A stretch of 52,007 nt of DNA from Candidatus Tityobacter terrigena (GTDB lineage: Bacteria > Vulcanimicrobiota > Vulcanimicrobiia > Vulcanimicrobiales > Vulcanimicrobiaceae). This document shows positions 43,220-52,007 of the stretch, one piece after another. The notes beneath the pieces were generated by a model. It worked only from the letters and a program-made list of their open reading frames with translations, was not told the DNA's origin and ran no database searches. The position numbers were made by a program, and so were the translations under genes. Each line of letters starts with the position of its first letter. Within the stretch, counting starts at the first letter, position 1. Location of the stretch: assembly GCA_003156715.1 (NCBI GenBank), contig PMHO01000017.1, positions 27,496-79,502 on the forward strand, written 5' to 3'.

Positions 43220-44707
43220 ATGAAATCCTTGCTCGCACTCGACCAGGGGACGACGAGCAGCCGAAGCATGCTCTTCGACCTCGAAGGCAAGCCGCTGGGC
43301 AGCGCGCAACGCGAGTTCCCCCAGCACTTTCCGCAACCGGGGTGGGTCGAACACAACCCGAACGACATTTGGGAAAGCCAAATCGGCACCGTTCGCGACC
43401 TCTTTTCTCAGACCGGAACGAAGCCGGATGACATCATCGCGATCGGAATCACCAATCAACGCGAGACGACGATCATTTGGGACCGCAAGACCGGCAAGCC
43501 GGTGCACAACGCGATCGTCTGGCAAGACCGCCGAACGGCGGGCTTCTGCGACGAACTCAAGGCACGCGGACTCGAAGCGAAATTCAGCGAAAAGACGGGC
43601 CTCGTGTTGGACCCGTACTTCTCCGGCACGAAGATCGCATGGCTGCTCAAGAACGTCGACGGCGTGGCGCAACGCGCCAAGGCCGGAGAACTTGCGTTCG
43701 GCACCGTCGATAGCTGGCTGATCTACAACCTCACCGCCGGAAAAGCGCACGTCACCGACGTCAGCAACGCGAGCCGGACGCTGCTCTTCAACATCCATAC
43801 GCTGCAGTGGGATGACGAATTGCTGGGCGAGCTCGGCATTCCGAAGTCGCTCCTGCCCGAAGTTCGGCCCTCGGCCGGACGCTTCGCGCAGGCCGACGCG
43901 CAGGTTCTGGGGGCCGCCGCTCCGATTACAGGCGACGCTGGGGACCAACAGGCAGCACTTTTCGGCCAAGCGTGCTTCCAGGCCGGAATGGCCAAGAACA
44001 CCTACGGAACCGGCGCGTTTGTGGTGATGAACACCGGCACGAAATCGGTGAGCGGGCCAGGCGTAATCTCGACGGTGGCCTGGCAGCTTCAAGGGAAGCC
44101 GGCAGAATACGCGCTCGAAGGCTCGATCTTCATCGCGGGCGCGGCGGTGCAGTGGCTGCGCGACGGGCTGGGCATCATCGCCTCATCCGGCGCCGTCGAG
44201 CAGCTCGCAGCGAGCGTCCCTGACAACGGCGGCGTGTACTTTGTTCCAGCCCTCGCTGGCCTGGGCGCTCCCTACTGGGATGCGTACGCGCGCGGCGCCA
44301 TCGTCGGCATCACGCGCGGTACGACCAAGGCGCACCTTGCGCGCGCCGCCCTCGAGGCGATGGCCTACCAAACCAAGGACGCGATCGCTGCGATGGAAGC
44401 GGCTTCGGGGCTAAAACTGAAGGAGCTCCGCGTCGACGGCGGGGCCTCGATCGACGATCTGCTGATGCAGTTCCAATGCGACATCTTGGGCGTTCCGGTA
44501 TTGCGCCCCAAGGTCACCGAGACGACGGCCCTCGGGGCAGCGTACCTCGCCGGCATCGGCGCGGGCGCGCTCGATGAAGCGACCATTCAGAACCGATGGG
44601 CCGTCGACCGGCGCTTCGATCCGTCGATGGACGGCGGCGCGCGCGACCGGCTCCATAAGGAATGGAAACGCGCAGTGGAACGCTCGCTGAAGTGGATCGA
44701 AGCCTAG
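43220..44707 (+). CDS. glpK: glycerol kinase
   Basis: A 495-residue ATP-dependent kinase of the FGGY family making glycerol 3-phosphate, ordinary length. Motifs: [13 protein letters not shown] at the N-terminus, [30 protein letters not shown], and [13 protein letters not shown], then the C-terminal [28 protein letters not shown] precedes ATG 43220. It lies between the glpF terminator and glpD. Confidence 0.97.
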   Translation: MKSLLALDQGTTSSRSMLFDLEGKPLGSAQREFPQHFPQPGWVEHNPNDIWESQIGTVRDLFSQTGTKPDDIIAIGITNQRETTIIWDRKTGKPVHNAIVWQDRRTAGFCDELKARGLEAKFSEKTGLVLDPYFSGTKIAWLLKNVDGVAQRAKAGELAFGTVDSWLIYNLTAGKAHVTDVSNASRTLLFNIHTLQWDDELLGELGIPKSLLPEVRPSAGRFAQADAQVLGAAAPITGDAGDQQAALFGQACFQAGMAKNTYGTGAFVVMNTGTKSVSGPGVISTVAWQLQGKPAEYALEGSIFIAGAAVQWLRDGLGIIASSGAVEQLAASVPDNGGVYFVPALAGLGAPYWDAYARGAIVGITRGTTKAHLARAALEAMAYQTKDAIAAMEAASGLKLKELRVDGGASIDDLLMQFQCDILGVPVLRPKVTETTALGAAYLAGIGAGALDEATIQNRWAVDRRFDPSMDGGARDRLHKEWKRAVERSLKWIEA

Positions 44708-44756
44708 ACCGGTATCAGCAAGCAACAGAGGCGGCCGAGCGGTCTCGGAGTCATCC

Positions 44757-46310
44757 GTGAACCGTGACGCCGCCTTAGCGCGTTTCGACGAGCCGTTCGA
44801 CGTTCTCGTCGTCGGCGGCGGCGCCACGGGTCTAGGCGCCGCCGTCGATTCGGCGGCGCGCGGTTACGCAACCGCGCTCATCGAAGCGACCGATTTCGCC
44901 AAAGCAACCTCGAGCCGCTCGACCAAGCTCGTGCACGGGGGCGTTCGTTATCTTCAAAACGGTGAGATCCATCTGGTACGCGAGGCGCTCCACGAGCGCA
45001 CGCGCCTGCTCGACAACGCGCCGCACGTAGCACACGATCTCCCCTTCATCTTACCGACGTATCGCTGGCTCGACGTTCCGTACTACTTTGCGGGGCTCAA
45101 ACTCTACGACGTGCTGGCGGGGGGCTCAAACCTGCCCGGGAGCCGCGTCATATCTGCCCGCGAGACGTTGCGGCTCGTCCCCGGTTTGCGTGGCCGCGAC
45201 CTTCGTTCGGCCGTCCTCTACCACGACGGACAGTTCGACGATGCGCGCCTGGCGATAACGCTCGCCCGAACGGCCGTCGACCGCCACGCGGCGCTCGCCA
45301 ACTACGTGCGTGCAGACGGTTTCCTTTACGATCGCCACCGAATCTGCGGGGTCCTCGCGAGCGATTGCGAAAGCGGGCGCCGTTTTGAGATACGCGCGCG
45401 TGCGGTCATCAATGCGACCGGCATCTTCGTGGACGAGTTACGCGCTATCGACGATCCGCAGTCGGCGAAACTTCTGACCCACAGCCGCGGCACGCACATC
45501 GTCGTTCCGCGCGAGGCGCTGGGCACGTCTACGCACGCAGTGCTGGTCCCAAAGACGAGCGACGGGCGCGTGATCTTCGCCACGCCGTGGCACGACAGCA
45601 TCGTCATCGGAACGACGGACATCAAGACCGAGGGCGCAGAGCTCGACCCGCGACCCACCGCGGCAGAGGTCGCCTACATTTTGCAAACGATCAACCCGTA
45701 TCTAGCGAAAGCGCTCGGCGAGGGTGACGTTCGCGCCGTTTTCGCGGGGCTTCGGCCGCTGGTGAACCGCAAGGCGGCGACGACCGCGGGCCTCTCGCGC
45801 GAGCACCTGATCGACATCGGGCCGTCAGGACTGGTAACGATCACCGGCGGCAAGTGGACCACCTATCGCAAGATGGCCGAAGACGTCATCGACGCCGCCG
45901 TCAAAGAAGCGGGACTTTCTTTCACGCCATCGGTGACCGCCCGTTTTCCGTTGCACGGCGCCGCCTCCGACCTGCCTCCGCTGGGCGACCCGCTACGCGT
46001 TTACGGGACCGACGGCGTGGTTTTGCGGGCGCTAGCCGCCGAACGGCCCGAGCTCGCGACTCAACTCGACGCACGTCTTCCGTACACCGCGGCGCAGGTG
46101 ACGTACGCGGCACGCTTCGAGATGGCGCGTACGGTCGACGACGTGCTCGCACGGCGCACGCGCGCACTCTTTCTCAACGCGGAAGCGGCACGCGCGAGTG
46201 CGCCGCAGGTCGCGCAACTGCTCGCCGCAGAGCTTGGCCGCGACGATTCGTGGCAAGGCGACCAGGTTCGTTCGTTTGCCGCAACGGCAACACTGGCAAC
46301 GCCCGCTTAG
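44757..46310 (+). CDS. glpD: aerobic glycerol-3-phosphate dehydrogenase
   Basis: A 517-residue membrane-associated FAD enzyme that oxidises glycerol 3-phosphate to dihydroxyacetone phosphate and passes electrons to quinone. GTG 44757. Motifs: VVGGGATGLGAAVDS (FAD), SSRSTKLVHGGVRYLQ, GTDIKTEGAE and a C-terminal ITGGKWTTYRKMAE. The end is short for the family. It is 49 bases after glpK and probably co-transcribed. Confidence 0.96.
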   Translation: MNRDAALARFDEPFDVLVVGGGATGLGAAVDSAARGYATALIEATDFAKATSSRSTKLVHGGVRYLQNGEIHLVREALHERTRLLDNAPHVAHDLPFILPTYRWLDVPYYFAGLKLYDVLAGGSNLPGSRVISARETLRLVPGLRGRDLRSAVLYHDGQFDDARLAITLARTAVDRHAALANYVRADGFLYDRHRICGVLASDCESGRRFEIRARAVINATGIFVDELRAIDDPQSAKLLTHSRGTHIVVPREALGTSTHAVLVPKTSDGRVIFATPWHDSIVIGTTDIKTEGAELDPRPTAAEVAYILQTINPYLAKALGEGDVRAVFAGLRPLVNRKAATTAGLSREHLIDIGPSGLVTITGGKWTTYRKMAEDVIDAAVKEAGLSFTPSVTARFPLHGAASDLPPLGDPLRVYGTDGVVLRALAAERPELATQLDARLPYTAAQVTYAARFEMARTVDDVLARRTRALFLNAEAARASAPQVAQLLAAELGRDDSWQGDQVRSFAATATLATPA

Positions 46311-46507
46311 GCATCCCGCTTCGCCAAAGGCCACCGGTCCTTGCGCGAATTTGCTGGGAAGTTCGTCGCTACCGGTTGGAATCGAAAATCTTATCCTTCA
46401 CGTCGCGCTAGCGGCGAAATCGATCTGCGCAGCATCCTGCATTTATGTGCGAAACGAAACTATATCGATGCAGCGGCCGTTATGCCCGGACGAAGGGGGC
46501 ATTGGTG

Positions 46508-46963
46508 ATGCAGGTACGGTCGATTCGGCCGAGTGACGACGATAACTATTGCAGCGTGCTCGCACGCACCAGCGATGCGGATCGCTACTGCCGCTTCTTC
46601 CACTTCGTCGACCACTTCGATGCGCAACACGTGCGCCGTTTCGTCGAGCCGCAACCGGACGTGGTCGGATTCATCGCAGTCGAAGACGAGCGTCCCCTCG
46701 GGGTAGCGCACGCGTTTTTGTTGCCCGACGGCGCGGCCGAACTCGCCATCGTGGTTGCGGCCGATGCGCGGCGACGGGGCGTCGGCGCCGCCCTCCTCGA
46801 GCATGTCGTTCGAGCGGCGCACGCGCGCGGATGGCGCCGCCTGGTCGCCTACGCGCTGCACGACAACGGCGCTTTCAAAGGGCTCGCGACGGCAGCCGGC
46901 ATGCGACGAATCGAGTCGAAGGGAAACGTCGTAACCTGGGAGCTCGCCGAGCAGGCCGCCTGA
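46508..46963 (+). CDS. GNAT-family acetyltransferase
   Basis: A 151-residue protein. I use ATG 46508 (MQVRSIRPSDDDNYC); upstream in-frame sequence to 46445 is Arg-rich. The acetyl-CoA site is ADARRRGVGAALLEHVVRAA, and LAIVVAADARRRGVG plus DNGAFKGLATAAGM are as in Gcn5-type enzymes. Substrate unknown. The 197-base gap after glpD holds no feature I can support. Confidence 0.88.
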   Translation: MQVRSIRPSDDDNYCSVLARTSDADRYCRFFHFVDHFDAQHVRRFVEPQPDVVGFIAVEDERPLGVAHAFLLPDGAAELAIVVAADARRRGVGAALLEHVVRAAHARGWRRLVAYALHDNGAFKGLATAAGMRRIESKGNVVTWELAEQAA

Positions 46964-47003
46964 ACGCGCCGAATCGAAGAACGAAGCATGCTTACATCGA
47001 CCG

Positions 47004-47462
47004 ATGCTTGATCGCGGTCTGATCGGCCTTCGCTTGCCGCAGGCAACGACGACGATCGAGGCCGGGCGGATCCGGCGCTTTGCCGAGGCCATCGACGAAC
47101 GCGGCGCGCTCTACAACGACGAGCAGGCGGCGCGAGCGGCCGGCTATCGCTCGCTCATCGCACCGCCGACGTTCGTCACGACGATTCGCCTCGACGCGTA
47201 CCCGGCGGGCGACTTGTACGCCCTGGCCGGGCTCGACTTGCCTCGCGTGCTTCACGGCGAACAGGAGTTCAACTACGGCGTGCCGGTGTGCGCCGGCGAT
47301 ACCCTGCTGCTCGAATCCGAGATCGTCGACGTCTACGAGAAATCAGGCGGCGCGCTCGAGTTTCTCGTGGTCGCGACCACCGGGCGCAATCAATTCGACG
47401 AGTTGGCTTTCGAGTCGCGCTCGACGCTGGTGCTCAGGCGTCTCCCGGAGCGAACGACGTGA
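47004..47462 (+). CDS. MaoC-like dehydratase N-terminal domain protein (FAS1-like, HadA/HadC-like)
   Basis: A 152-residue hotdog-fold protein: TIEAGRIRRFAEAIDERGAL, YRSLIAPPTFVTTIRLDA, then GEQEFNYGVPVCAGDTL. This half lacks a complete hydratase motif and normally works as a heterodimer with a partner that has it. GTGA overlap links it to the next gene, which supplies that. The pair resembles actinobacterial HadAB-type enoyl hydratases. Confidence 0.85.
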   Translation: MLDRGLIGLRLPQATTTIEAGRIRRFAEAIDERGALYNDEQAARAAGYRSLIAPPTFVTTIRLDAYPAGDLYALAGLDLPRVLHGEQEFNYGVPVCAGDTLLLESEIVDVYEKSGGALEFLVVATTGRNQFDELAFESRSTLVLRRLPERTT

Positions 47463-47884
47463 CCCTTGCGGCCGTGCATGCGCTCGCGCCCGGCGACGAA
47501 CTCGAGCCGTTGGTTCTCCCGCCCATTACGCGCGCAACGCTCGCCCTGTTTGCGGGCGCGTCCGGCGACCACAATCCGATTCACATCGACATCGATTTCG
47601 CACAGGCTGCCGGGATGCCCGACGTGTTCGCACACGGCATGCTGTCGATGGGCTACCTTTCGCGTTTGTTGACCGAACGGTTCCCAGCGGGCTCGCTACG
47701 CGAATTCAAAGTACGTTTCGCCGCGCTGACGCTCGTGCACGACGTCATCGTATGCCGCGGGCGCGTCAGGAACGTCGAGACGATCGAGCGCGCCCGGCAC
47801 GTGACGCTCGACCTCGAAGCAACCGTCCCCAAACGCGGCATCACCACGCTGACCGGTCACGCCGTCCTCGCGCTCCCGTTCTAG
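47459..47884 (+). CDS. MaoC-family (R)-specific enoyl hydratase subunit (HadB-like)
   Basis: A 141-residue hotdog protein; GTG 47459 overlaps the preceding stop. It carries the hydratase 2 motif in GDHNPIHIDIDFAQAAGMPD, with catalytic Asp and His (D-x4-H), and VFAHGMLSMGYLS. With the partner it would hydrate enoyl-CoA or enoyl-ACP in fatty acid metabolism. The nearest acyl-CoA ligase is frameshifted and 22 kb away, so a link is weak. Confidence 0.88.
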   Translation: MTLAAVHALAPGDELEPLVLPPITRATLALFAGASGDHNPIHIDIDFAQAAGMPDVFAHGMLSMGYLSRLLTERFPAGSLREFKVRFAALTLVHDVIVCRGRVRNVETIERARHVTLDLEATVPKRGITTLTGHAVLALPF

Positions 47885-47915
47885 CGGCCGCAAAGAACGC
47901 TCGGACGAGGCTTGC

Positions 47916-48605
47916 GTGCAGCGACCCGAGCGTGACGCCGAGCGTGGCGCGCCGTACGAGGTTCGGATCGTCGAGGACCGCTGGGCGGCGTTCCGCCACA
48001 TCATCGAGGCGGTGGCGATCGTCTGTGCCGGAATGTGGGCCTTTTATACGTTCATCTATCAAGAAAAGATCAAACCGGCGAGCGAACCGGCCGCGCTCAA
48101 CGTGAGCATATCGGTGCACAGCTTGCGGCACGATCCGGTCCGAGACATCCTAGGCCTCGAGCTAGTGTTCCGTAACACCGGCAAAACTGAGATCGATATT
48201 GCCGCAGACGGCTACAACGTGTGGGGCGAAAATTACGCGAACCATCCGCGGATTCGCACGAACGAGCGCATCGATCGGCGCCAGTACGACGCCGGGCTTC
48301 CGATCGTTTCGCGCCGGTTGATCACCGCCTTTATCGAGCTTCGAGACGCGGCACAGGGCGGCCGGCTTGGGACGCATATCATCCTTGAACCCGCCGAATC
48401 GGAAACCATAGACGAGGTTTTTGCGGTGCCGCGCGGCGCGTACGACATCGTGAACGCGCAGGTCATTGCGGTCCCGGTAAAGACGACGACTCCCGGAAAA
48501 GTGCCGATAGCGGTCGTAACCAATAAGGTGGGCGGCTATTGGCTCAAGCCCGGCGCCGGCATCGAGGAAGACGACAACTCGACCGATTTCGCTCTCCCTC
48601 CGTAA
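47916..48605 (+). CDS. single-pass membrane protein of unknown function
   Basis: A 229-residue protein starting at GTG 47916 with ACGAGG upstream. After about 26 charged residues there is one membrane helix (FRHIIEAVAIVCAGMWAFYT), then a beta-rich domain of about 160 residues (ALNVSISVHSLRHDPVRDIL, LELVFRNTGKTEIDIAADGY) that would lie in the periplasm. The domain looks immunoglobulin-like. I do not know the family. It sits alone between the MaoC pair and the protease gene, same strand. Confidence 0.6.
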   Translation: MQRPERDAERGAPYEVRIVEDRWAAFRHIIEAVAIVCAGMWAFYTFIYQEKIKPASEPAALNVSISVHSLRHDPVRDILGLELVFRNTGKTEIDIAADGYNVWGENYANHPRIRTNERIDRRQYDAGLPIVSRRLITAFIELRDAAQGGRLGTHIILEPAESETIDEVFAVPRGAYDIVNAQVIAVPVKTTTPGKVPIAVVTNKVGGYWLKPGAGIEEDDNSTDFALPP

Positions 48606-48672
48606 CTTCTCGGCGCCCGCGGAGCGCCCGCCGGGCCTGCAACCGGCAGGACTCGTCGAGACGGCACCCCGC

Positions 48673-48697
48673 GCTCGGTGACGAGCACGGTTTTTTT
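48673..48697 (+). terminator. weak terminator-like hairpin before the protease gene
   Basis: GCTCG (48673-48677) pairs with CGAGC (48682-48686) around GTGA, then ACGG and seven T. Short stem, but good U tract. Confidence 0.45.
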
Positions 48698-48714
48698 GGG
48701 TATGCTAACCGGAT

Positions 48715-50067
48715 ATGAGAACGTTGGCGGCCGGGCTCCTAGCCCTCACGCTGTTGTTTCCAAGCGCAACCGCGGCAAAGCGTGCCGCCGCCGATCGCTC
48801 GACGTCGCTCGTTTCAGGCCTCGGCATCGTCGAGCTCGAGATCGGGTACACCACGCTCGCCACGCAGTACTACCGGCCGGTCAGCGGTCAAACGATTCTC
48901 GACGGCGCCTGGACCGGCATCGTTGCGTATCTCGTGAAATGCGGCGTGACGTCTCCAAAGATTCCGTTCCCGAAACTAAAGACGCGCCACCCCGAAGACG
49001 ATATCGTCCTCGACGTCCTGACCGCAGCGCAGCTTTACGGCACCCGCATCGACGCGGGTGAGTTGATCGACGCCGCGCTTGCGGGAGAGCTGGCTGCGGT
49101 CCACGACCCGTACACGCTTCTCTTTCGGCCGGCCGCATATCGCAAGTTCGTTGCCTTTCTCGACGGCTCGCAGTTCGGCGGAATCGGCATCGAGGCTACC
49201 ATCGAGCCGCCGGCCACGCTGCTGGTAAGCAGCGTTTTTCCAGGCGATCCAGCCGAGAAGGCCGGCGTCCTCGAAGGCGACGTCATCACGGCCATCGACG
49301 GACACTCCGCGCTTGGCCTAACTGACGACCAACTCGGCTCCCTGCTGCGCGGCAAGCCGGGCACGACCGTGCGCCTGTCCCTACGCCGCAACGGTGTCGA
49401 TCTCGCGCAACCCATCGCGATCGTGCGCGCCAGGATCGTGCCTCCGGAGGTCATCGCTCGGATGCTGCCGGATCGCGTCGGATATCTGCAACTTCGCACC
49501 TTCGGCGAGCAGTCCGGCGATCAGATCGCGCGCGCGCTCGACCGCCTGCGGGCGCAGGGCGCGCAAGCCTACATGCTCGATCTGCGCGGCAACGGCGGCG
49601 GCTACCGCGACGCGGCCATCGACGTCGCGTCGCACTTCATCAAGTCCGGTCCGGTCGTCGTGGTGCGCTCGCGCGGCGGCGCACGCACGACTTACCCGGC
49701 GCGCAAGGTGCCGTTCGTCGCGAATCCGCTCGTGGTGCTCGTCGACCACGACACTGCTTCTGCTTCGGAGATCGTGGCCGGAGCAATCGAGGACGATCGG
49801 ACTGGAACGCTCGTCGGCGAGCGCACCTTCGGCAAGGCCCTGGTGCAAGAAGTCTTTCCCTTGCCCGACGCCTTCGCGATGAAGGTGACGACGGCTCGCT
49901 ACTTTACCCCGAGCGGACGCGACATCAACGGCGTAGGCATCCTTCCCGACATCGTGCTCGCCGAACCGAAGGACGCGCGCATCGGTCAGCCGGGGGCCGA
50001 TCCGCAACTCGACCGCGGCCTTGCGGTTCTGCGCGGCACCTCCGGCGTCGCGCCCGCCGCGACATAG
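48715..50067 (+). CDS. S41-family C-terminal processing protease with PDZ domain
   Basis: A 450-residue exported protease with signal peptide (cleavage near ATAAKR). A PDZ domain covers about residues 155-240 (FPGDPAEKAGVLEGDVITAI). The S41 core follows, with catalytic S349 (HDTASASEIVAGAIEDD) and K374 (GERTFGKALVQ), 25 residues apart as in E. coli Prc and plant CtpA. It would trim periplasmic or envelope proteins. Tail is short. Not linked to an operon. Confidence 0.93.
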   Translation: MRTLAAGLLALTLLFPSATAAKRAAADRSTSLVSGLGIVELEIGYTTLATQYYRPVSGQTILDGAWTGIVAYLVKCGVTSPKIPFPKLKTRHPEDDIVLDVLTAAQLYGTRIDAGELIDAALAGELAAVHDPYTLLFRPAAYRKFVAFLDGSQFGGIGIEATIEPPATLLVSSVFPGDPAEKAGVLEGDVITAIDGHSALGLTDDQLGSLLRGKPGTTVRLSLRRNGVDLAQPIAIVRARIVPPEVIARMLPDRVGYLQLRTFGEQSGDQIARALDRLRAQGAQAYMLDLRGNGGGYRDAAIDVASHFIKSGPVVVVRSRGGARTTYPARKVPFVANPLVVLVDHDTASASEIVAGAIEDDRTGTLVGERTFGKALVQEVFPLPDAFAMKVTTARYFTPSGRDINGVGILPDIVLAEPKDARIGQPGADPQLDRGLAVLRGTSGVAPAAT

Positions 50068-50104
50068 AGGTCGAGCCGCCCTCTCCCTTCGAATCGCCTT
50101 GCGC

Positions 50105-50515
50105 ATGAAACTGCACGTTCTCGTTGACACCTTCGCGGTCGCAAAAGTGCAAGCAGGCGTCGACTTCACCGCTTGGGCTCACGAAGGCGAACTCGTACAA
50201 ATCGTGCGCACGCCGCATGCACTCTCGCTCGTCTGCCGCGACGACGCCGTGCCGGCTGGTGTGACGGCAGAGCGCGGTTGGCGTTGCTTTGCCTCCAACG
50301 ACCCGCTCGACATCAATCAGGCGGGCATTCTCGCGTCGATTTCCGCCCCGCTCGCGCAAGCCGGCATTTCGATCTTCGTGATCTCGTCGTTCGACAACGA
50401 CTACGTGCTCGTGCGCAGCCGCGACCTCGAACGCGCACTGGAAACTTTGGAGCGAGCCGGCTTCACCGTCGAGCGCACGACTGAAGTCGAGCGCACGACT
50501 GAAGCGAAGCGGTAA
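50105..50515 (+). CDS. ACT-domain-containing protein
   Basis: A 136-residue protein with two ACT-like modules, MKLHVLVDTFAVAKVQAG to about 70 and LASISAPLAQAGISIFVISS to 120. It resembles the stand-alone double ACT proteins of the CASTOR/aspartate-kinase-regulatory kind, which bind amino acids. Start at ATG 50105. The last residues repeat (VERTTE twice) because of an 18-base tandem duplication. It is convergent with the aldolase gene, 6 bases apart. Confidence 0.8.
   Translation: MKLHVLVDTFAVAKVQAGVDFTAWAHEGELVQIVRTPHALSLVCRDDAVPAGVTAERGWRCFASNDPLDINQAGILASISAPLAQAGISIFVISSFDNDYVLVRSRDLERALETLERAGFTVERTTEVERTTEAKR
50468..50503 (+). repeat. perfect 18-bp tandem duplication in the ACT gene
   Basis: GTCGAGCGCACGACTGAA occurs twice in tandem (50468-50485 and 50486-50503), repeating VERTTE in frame near the C-terminus. 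Confidence 0.9.
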
Positions 50516-50521
50516 GAAACC

Positions 50522-51580
50522 TTAGCGGCTTGCTCCGACCAAGTCGCGTTCCGACTCCATCGACGGCGCGTATTTGCCCAGTGCCGCCAACCCGTTCAGC
50601 TTGCCGCGACGAGTCAGCTCGGCTTGCGCGGCCGAGACGTTCGCGTCGTCGCCGCGCCAGGTTGCGATTGCCGGCTGCTGCAGCGCGCGGCCGAACGAGA
50701 AGGTCAGCGTCCAGGGAGCTCTGCGCTCCTTCGCGAGCAGGTTGATCTCGTTCAAGTTGAGCGTCGCCTCTTCGTTGCCTTGACCTCCCGAAAGGAAGGC
50801 GATCCCGCCGACCGCCGCAGGAACCCAGCGCGTCAAGACGGTGAGGGTCGCCTCGGCGATCTCGCGGGCCGACTTCGTCTGCCCGGATTTCTGGCCCGGA
50901 ATCACCATGCTCGGTTTGAGCACCATCCCTTCGAAGGCGACGCCGGCCCGTGCGAGCTCGTGGAAAACCGCTCCCAAGGTGCGCTCGTGCACGGCGAAGC
51001 TCGTCTCGAGCGTGTGCTTCGAGTGGTCGCCGTCCATCAGGACTTCGGGCTCGACGATCGGCACGAGTCCCCCCGCTTGGCAGATCGCGGCATAGCGCGC
51101 GAGGGCACCGGCGTTGGCGTGAATGCAGCGATCGGTCGGAATGCCTTCGTCGATCGCTATGACGCCGCGCCACTTGGCAAATGTGGCACCCATCTTGACG
51201 TACTCGTCGACGCGCTTGGCCAAGCCGTCGAGGCCCTCGGTCACTTTCTCGTCGGGGCCGCCCAGCGCGAGCGGAAAGGTGCCCGTGTCCAGCTTGATGC
51301 CCGGCAGCGAGCCCGCGTCTTCGATCACCTTTACGAGCGGCTTGCCATGCGAATCGCTTTGACGAATCGTCTCGTCATAGAGGATCACGCCGCTGAAGTA
51401 TTCGCCAAATCCGGGCGCGGTGAAGAGCATCTCACGATACTTGCGCCGCATGTCTTCGGTCTGCGGGATATTCAGCGCAGCAAAACGTTTGTTGGCCGTG
51501 CCGACGCTTTCGTCGGCGGCAAGAATGCCTTTGCCTGGCGCCATCATGCCTTTGACGGTCGCGGCCAGTTCGGTGCTCAT
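50522..51580 (-). CDS. class I fructose-bisphosphate aldolase
   Basis: A 352-residue Schiff-base aldolase, like the animal-type enzyme. The active-site Lys is K222 (MVLKPSMV), with LAADESVGTANKR and KWRGVIAIDEGIPT. It joins dihydroxyacetone phosphate with glyceraldehyde 3-phosphate. Its ATG overlaps the stop of GlpX (ATGA), so the two gluconeogenic enzymes are co-translated. Confidence 0.96.
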   Translation of the reverse strand: MSTELAATVKGMMAPGKGILAADESVGTANKRFAALNIPQTEDMRRKYREMLFTAPGFGEYFSGVILYDETIRQSDSHGKPLVKVIEDAGSLPGIKLDTGTFPLALGGPDEKVTEGLDGLAKRVDEYVKMGATFAKWRGVIAIDEGIPTDRCIHANAGALARYAAICQAGGLVPIVEPEVLMDGDHSKHTLETSFAVHERTLGAVFHELARAGVAFEGMVLKPSMVIPGQKSGQTKSAREIAEATLTVLTRWVPAAVGGIAFLSGGQGNEEATLNLNEINLLAKERRAPWTLTFSFGRALQQPAIATWRGDDANVSAAQAELTRRGKLNGLAALGKYAPSMESERDLVGASR

Positions 51581-52007
51581 GTCGGCACGTGCTCCTTGAG
51601 TAGAGTCGAAGATGCGATTCCATTAACGGAGGTGAGGCTCAGGAAAGCTTGCAGGTCGTGCTTTCCCTCGACCCTGCGCGTCGTGTTGGTCAACGACGAG
51701 ATGATGATCGACTGCGTGAAAGCGCTGCCGTAAACGTACGAGACGCCCTGCAGCAGCTCGCCGTCGGTGACGCCAGTGGCAGCCAGCATCGCCAGATCGG
51801 AACGGCACAGGTCGTCGAGGGTCAGCACCTTGCCGGGGTCGATCCCTTCGCGCCTAGCCACTTCCTCTTCGCCCTCGCGCAGCCACAGCCGCCCTTGCAT
51901 GTCGCCGCCCAAGCACTTGACGGCGCACGCTGTCACGACGCCTTCGGTGGCGCCGCCGATTCCCATCAGCATATCGATACGGGTGCGCTCTTCGAGCGCG
52001 GCGATGA
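51577..52007 (-). CDS. glpX: class II fructose-1,6-bisphosphatase GlpX, N-terminus outside the window
   Basis: The C-terminal part of GlpX: IDMLMGIGGATEGVVTACAV, KCLGGDMQGRLW, and a DLCRSDLAMLAATGVTDGEL stretch. The frame runs off the right edge, so the N-terminal part, with the metal and phosphate residues (Asp/Glu motifs), lies outside. It hydrolyses fructose 1,6-bisphosphate to fructose 6-phosphate and ends in a 4-base overlap with the aldolase. Confidence 0.93.
   Translation of the reverse strand, partial: IAALEERTRIDMLMGIGGATEGVVTACAVKCLGGDMQGRLWLREGEEEVARREGIDPGKVLTLDDLCRSDLAMLAATGVTDGELLQGVSYVYGSAFTQSIIISSLTNTTRRVEGKHDLQAFLSLTSVNGIASSTLLKEHVPT

Noticed and set aside
1..52007. tRNA, rRNA, insertion sequences, attachment sites, replication origins
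   Set aside because: No cloverleaf, transposase motif, terminal inverted repeat or origin-like repeat cluster was seen on reading through.

Overview
The window is about 52 kb of high-GC bacterial DNA, densely coded, with many GTG starts and frequent 4-nt start/stop overlaps (ATGA, GTGA). An RND efflux pump and lipobox-bearing lipoproteins point to a diderm (Gram-negative type) cell, probably an aerobic soil or freshwater heterotroph. The gene mix and codon style would fit an Eremiobacterota/WPS-2-like lineage, but this is a guess: there is no rRNA or marker gene here to place it. I saw no tRNA, rRNA, CRISPR array, phage or insertion sequence.

Left part (1-18.4 kb): a partial PH-domain gene, secreted proteins, a frameshifted remnant, a ChrA transporter, an Ivy-like lysozyme inhibitor, an aldehyde dehydrogenase with a good terminator, and a stress-type group (hemerythrin, small membrane proteins, a Lys/Arg-rich DUF6496 protein, a retropepsin-like protein, a holin-like protein). 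A minus-strand run then reads DUF4126, DoxX, benzoylformate decarboxylase, RND pump, adaptor. 

Middle (18.4-31.4 kb): a chloroperoxidase-type hydrolase, a VOC protein, and a coupled operon of a secreted protein, a DUF302 protein, a molybdopterin oxidoreductase and its flavin reductase. Next come DUF305 and a YVTN propeller with a fragment of a second DUF302 gene beside them, a frameshifted acyl-CoA synthetase, an exported hydrolase, and a HxlR regulator divergent from YceI and a nitroreductase. A lone Flp-type pilin (50 aa) follows.

Catabolic island (29.3-37.4 kb): a Rieske ring-hydroxylating dioxygenase (alpha, beta, and a coupled small protein of unknown role) is divergent from one substrate-binding protein, two permease/ATPase pairs and a PaaK-like CoA ligase. 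The two ATPases are degenerate at complementary positions (LSSGV signature in one, switch histidine lost in the other). That suggests one heteromeric importer with one working and one dead ATP site.

Triose island (37.4-46.3 kb and 50.5-52 kb): a DeoR repressor and HPr are divergent from EI, DhaK, DhaL, DhaM, GlpF, GlpK and GlpD. All parts needed to pass phosphate from PEP to dihydroxyacetone lie together, with no sugar permease, next to the ATP-dependent glycerol route. Both routes end at dihydroxyacetone phosphate. Class I aldolase and GlpX fructose-bisphosphatase at the right edge would carry it on to fructose 6-phosphate. Between these lie a GNAT acetyltransferase, a MaoC-type dehydratase pair, a membrane-anchored unknown, an S41 protease and an ACT-domain protein.
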